Below, one piece after another: positions 6,116 through 7,297 of a DNA stretch of 7,297 nt (position 1 is its first letter; each line of letters begins with the position of its first letter). The notes beneath the pieces are model-generated. The model saw only the letters and a list, made by a program, of their open reading frames with translations, had not been told where the DNA came from and made no database searches. The stretch comes from Betaproteobacteria bacterium (lineage in GTDB: Bacteria; Pseudomonadota; Gammaproteobacteria; Burkholderiales; SG8-41): NCBI GenBank assembly GCA_021300125.1, contig JAJTHX010000088.1:1-7297 (forward strand), in the 5' to 3' direction. The position numbers and the translations under genes were made by a program.

Positions 6116-6319
6116 CCGGCGCAGAGGCCTTTCCCCCTGCGGGCGGCATGAACCGGGCTTTTTGGTGCGGGCTGCAACCGCTTGCATCATGCTTTTCTTC
6201 CCCGGGGCAAAGGCGTAGACTTTTCGCACTTTTTTGCCGCGGCAAACCGGCGGCGAAAGTTGTTCGATAAACCCCCAATAAACACAACAGCAGGGGTCAA
6301 CCGCAGGCAGGAGTCCTTT
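6116..6319 (+). promoter_or_regulatory. Intergenic region before the oxidoreductase, with nested dyad
   Basis: No gene is seen in these 204 bases. They are more A/T-rich at the 3' side than the rest of the window. A perfect 14-base palindrome TTTGCCGCGGCAAA lies at 6233-6246, framed by TTTCGC (6222-6227) and GCGAAA (6253-6258) placed nearly symmetrically around the same centre. It could be an operator or a strong cruciform/hairpin. A small stem TGCAA/TTGCA (6173-6177, 6182-6186) is too weak to call a terminator. A promoter for the downstream gene is expected here, but I found no convincing -35/-10 pair. Confidence 0.4.
6309..6313 (+). promoter_or_regulatory. Ribosome binding site that decides the TTG start
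   Basis: AGGAG lies six bases before TTG 6320. There is no in-frame ATG before the conserved cysteines of the following protein, so this site is the main reason for choosing a TTG start. Confidence 0.7.
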
Positions 6320-7297
6320 TTGAAGCCGACCGATATCGCGCATCCCGATTACTTCCATAAAGTCGTCGATTGTCAGTGGGCCTGCCCGGCCCATACCCCC
6401 GTTCCCGAATACATCCGCTTGATCGCCGCAGGCCGCTACAGCGATGCCTACATGGTCAACTGGAAATCGAATGTGTTCCCCGGCATTCTCGGCCGCACCT
6501 GCGACCGACCCTGCGAACCGGCCTGCCGCCGCGGCCGCGTCGAGGAAGGCAATGTCGAACTGCGCAAACCCACCACGCACGAGGACGGCCCCAAGCCCGA
6601 GCCGGTGGCGATCTGCCGCCTCAAGCGCGTCGCCGCGGACCACAAGGACGACATCACCGCGCGCCTGCCCAAGGCGCCGAAACAGAAAAACGGCAAGCGC
6701 ATCGCCTGCATCGGCGGCGGTCCGGCCTCGCTCACCGTGGCGCGCGATCTGGCCCCCCTCGGCTACGACATCACCATCTTTGAGGCCGACCCCAAGGCCG
6801 GCGGGTTCATGCGCAGCCAGGTGCCGCGTTTCCGCCTGCCCGAGTCGGTGATCGACGAGGAAGTCGGCTACATCACCGCCATCGGCAACATCACCGTCAA
6901 GACCGGGACCCGTATCGACAGCCTGAAAACAATCCTCGCCGAAGGCTATGACGCCGTATTCGTCGGCACCGGCGCGCCGCGCGGCCGCGACCTCGACGTG
7001 CCGGGCCGCCAGGAGGCCGCGGCCAACATCCATGTCGGCATCGACTGGCTGGCCAGCGTCTCCTTCGGCCATGTCGAAAAGATCGGCAAGCGCGTGATCG
7101 TGCTCGGCGGCGGCAACACCGCGATGGACTGCTGCCGCTCGGCCAAGCGCCTCGGTGGCGAGGATGTGAAGGTCATCGTGCGTTCGGGCTATGACGAAAT
7201 GAGGGCGAGTCCCTGGGAAAAGGAAGATGCGATCCACGAGGGCATCCCCATCCTCAACTTCCTGGTGCCGAAATCCTGCAGGGTCGAGAACGGCAAA
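6320..7297 (+). CDS. GltD-like Fe-S/FAD/NAD(P) oxidoreductase, 5' part (326 codons)
   Basis: Starting at TTG 6320, the frame is open to the window edge. The N-terminus carries a cysteine-rich Fe-S domain: DCQWACPAHTPVPEYI (Cys18, Cys22) and GRTCDRPCEPACRRG (Cys61, Cys65, Cys69), the pattern of the glutamate synthase small subunit and related pyridine-nucleotide oxidoreductases. Next comes an FAD dinucleotide fold, IACIGGGPASLTVARDLA (from residue 128), with GYDITIFEA closing the motif, GGFMRSQVPRFRLP, and VFVGTGAPRGRDLDVPG. A second dinucleotide fold follows, VIVLGGGNTAMDCCRSAKRL (Gly263-Asn266), for NAD(P)H. Such subunits pass electrons between NAD(P)H and a partner through flavin and Fe-S centres. 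The partner is off the window, so true GltD versus another GltD-like electron-transfer subunit is open; the N-terminal domain does not look like canonical GltD. It could serve the selenoprotein cluster, but that is only proximity. Confidence 0.88.
   Translation, partial: MKPTDIAHPDYFHKVVDCQWACPAHTPVPEYIRLIAAGRYSDAYMVNWKSNVFPGILGRTCDRPCEPACRRGRVEEGNVELRKPTTHEDGPKPEPVAICRLKRVAADHKDDITARLPKAPKQKNGKRIACIGGGPASLTVARDLAPLGYDITIFEADPKAGGFMRSQVPRFRLPESVIDEEVGYITAIGNITVKTGTRIDSLKTILAEGYDAVFVGTGAPRGRDLDVPGRQEAAANIHVGIDWLASVSFGHVEKIGKRVIVLGGGNTAMDCCRSAKRLGGEDVKVIVRSGYDEMRASPWEKEDAIHEGIPILNFLVPKSCRVENGK

Noticed and set aside
6173..6200. Possible rho-independent terminator TGCAA/TTGCA with following T-run
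   Set aside because: The stem is only five base pairs and the T-run is separated from it and interrupted by C and G.
5969..7237. Minus-strand 422-aa ORF opposite the oxidoreductase
   Set aside because: It is antisense to clear FAD and NAD(P) motifs and spans the intergenic dyad and part of the Bug remnant; its composition is shadow-like.

Overview
The window is GC-rich (about two thirds GC by eye). It looks like a betaproteobacterium of the Burkholderiales type: it carries several Bug/TctC-family periplasmic solute-binding proteins, the family that is strongly expanded in that group. All supported genes lie on the + strand. The organism assignment is inference from gene content.

Layout. (1) 1-553 is the 3' end of a Bug-family binding protein. 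(2) 565-741 is the in-frame C-terminal tail of a membrane protein, resembling the anchor of membrane-bound antibiotic-biosynthesis-monooxygenase-like proteins. Its front part is gone, so this looks like a recombination scar, and it is followed by a weak terminator-like hairpin. (3) 909-5883 is a compact five-gene cluster, probably one operon: an FMN-dependent alpha-hydroxy-acid oxidase/dehydrogenase, two Bug binding proteins overlapping by ATGA, a small selenoprotein, and a conserved 371-aa protein whose start overlaps the selenoprotein stop by ATGA. (4) 5884-6319 holds a frameshifted Bug C-terminal remnant and about 200 bases of intergenic DNA with a nested dyad. (5) 6320 to the window end is the start of an Fe-S/FAD/NAD(P) oxidoreductase of the GltD-like type, with a TTG start.

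The main result is at 4226-4771. A plain six-frame reading gives two unrelated short ORFs separated by TGA at 4511. Reading that TGA as selenocysteine gives one continuous 181-residue protein with a U-G-S-C redox motif (Sec96, Cys99). A perfect 7-bp hairpin with loop AGUGU sits 18 nt past the UGA, where a bacterial SECIS belongs. This matches the 'UGSC' selenoprotein family known from genomic and metagenomic selenoprotein surveys, which as far as I know has no established function. Its UGSC, following helix/strand and HPLG segments resemble the C-terminal part of the selenocysteine subunits of glycine and proline reductase (GrdB/PrdB).

Working model (inference): the Bug proteins bind an organic acid in the periplasm, the flavin enzyme oxidises a 2-hydroxy acid, and the selenoprotein with its 371-aa partner carries out a selenol-dependent redox step on the substrate or product. 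The downstream flavoprotein could supply electrons, but it lies beyond a 436-base gap and may be a separate unit.
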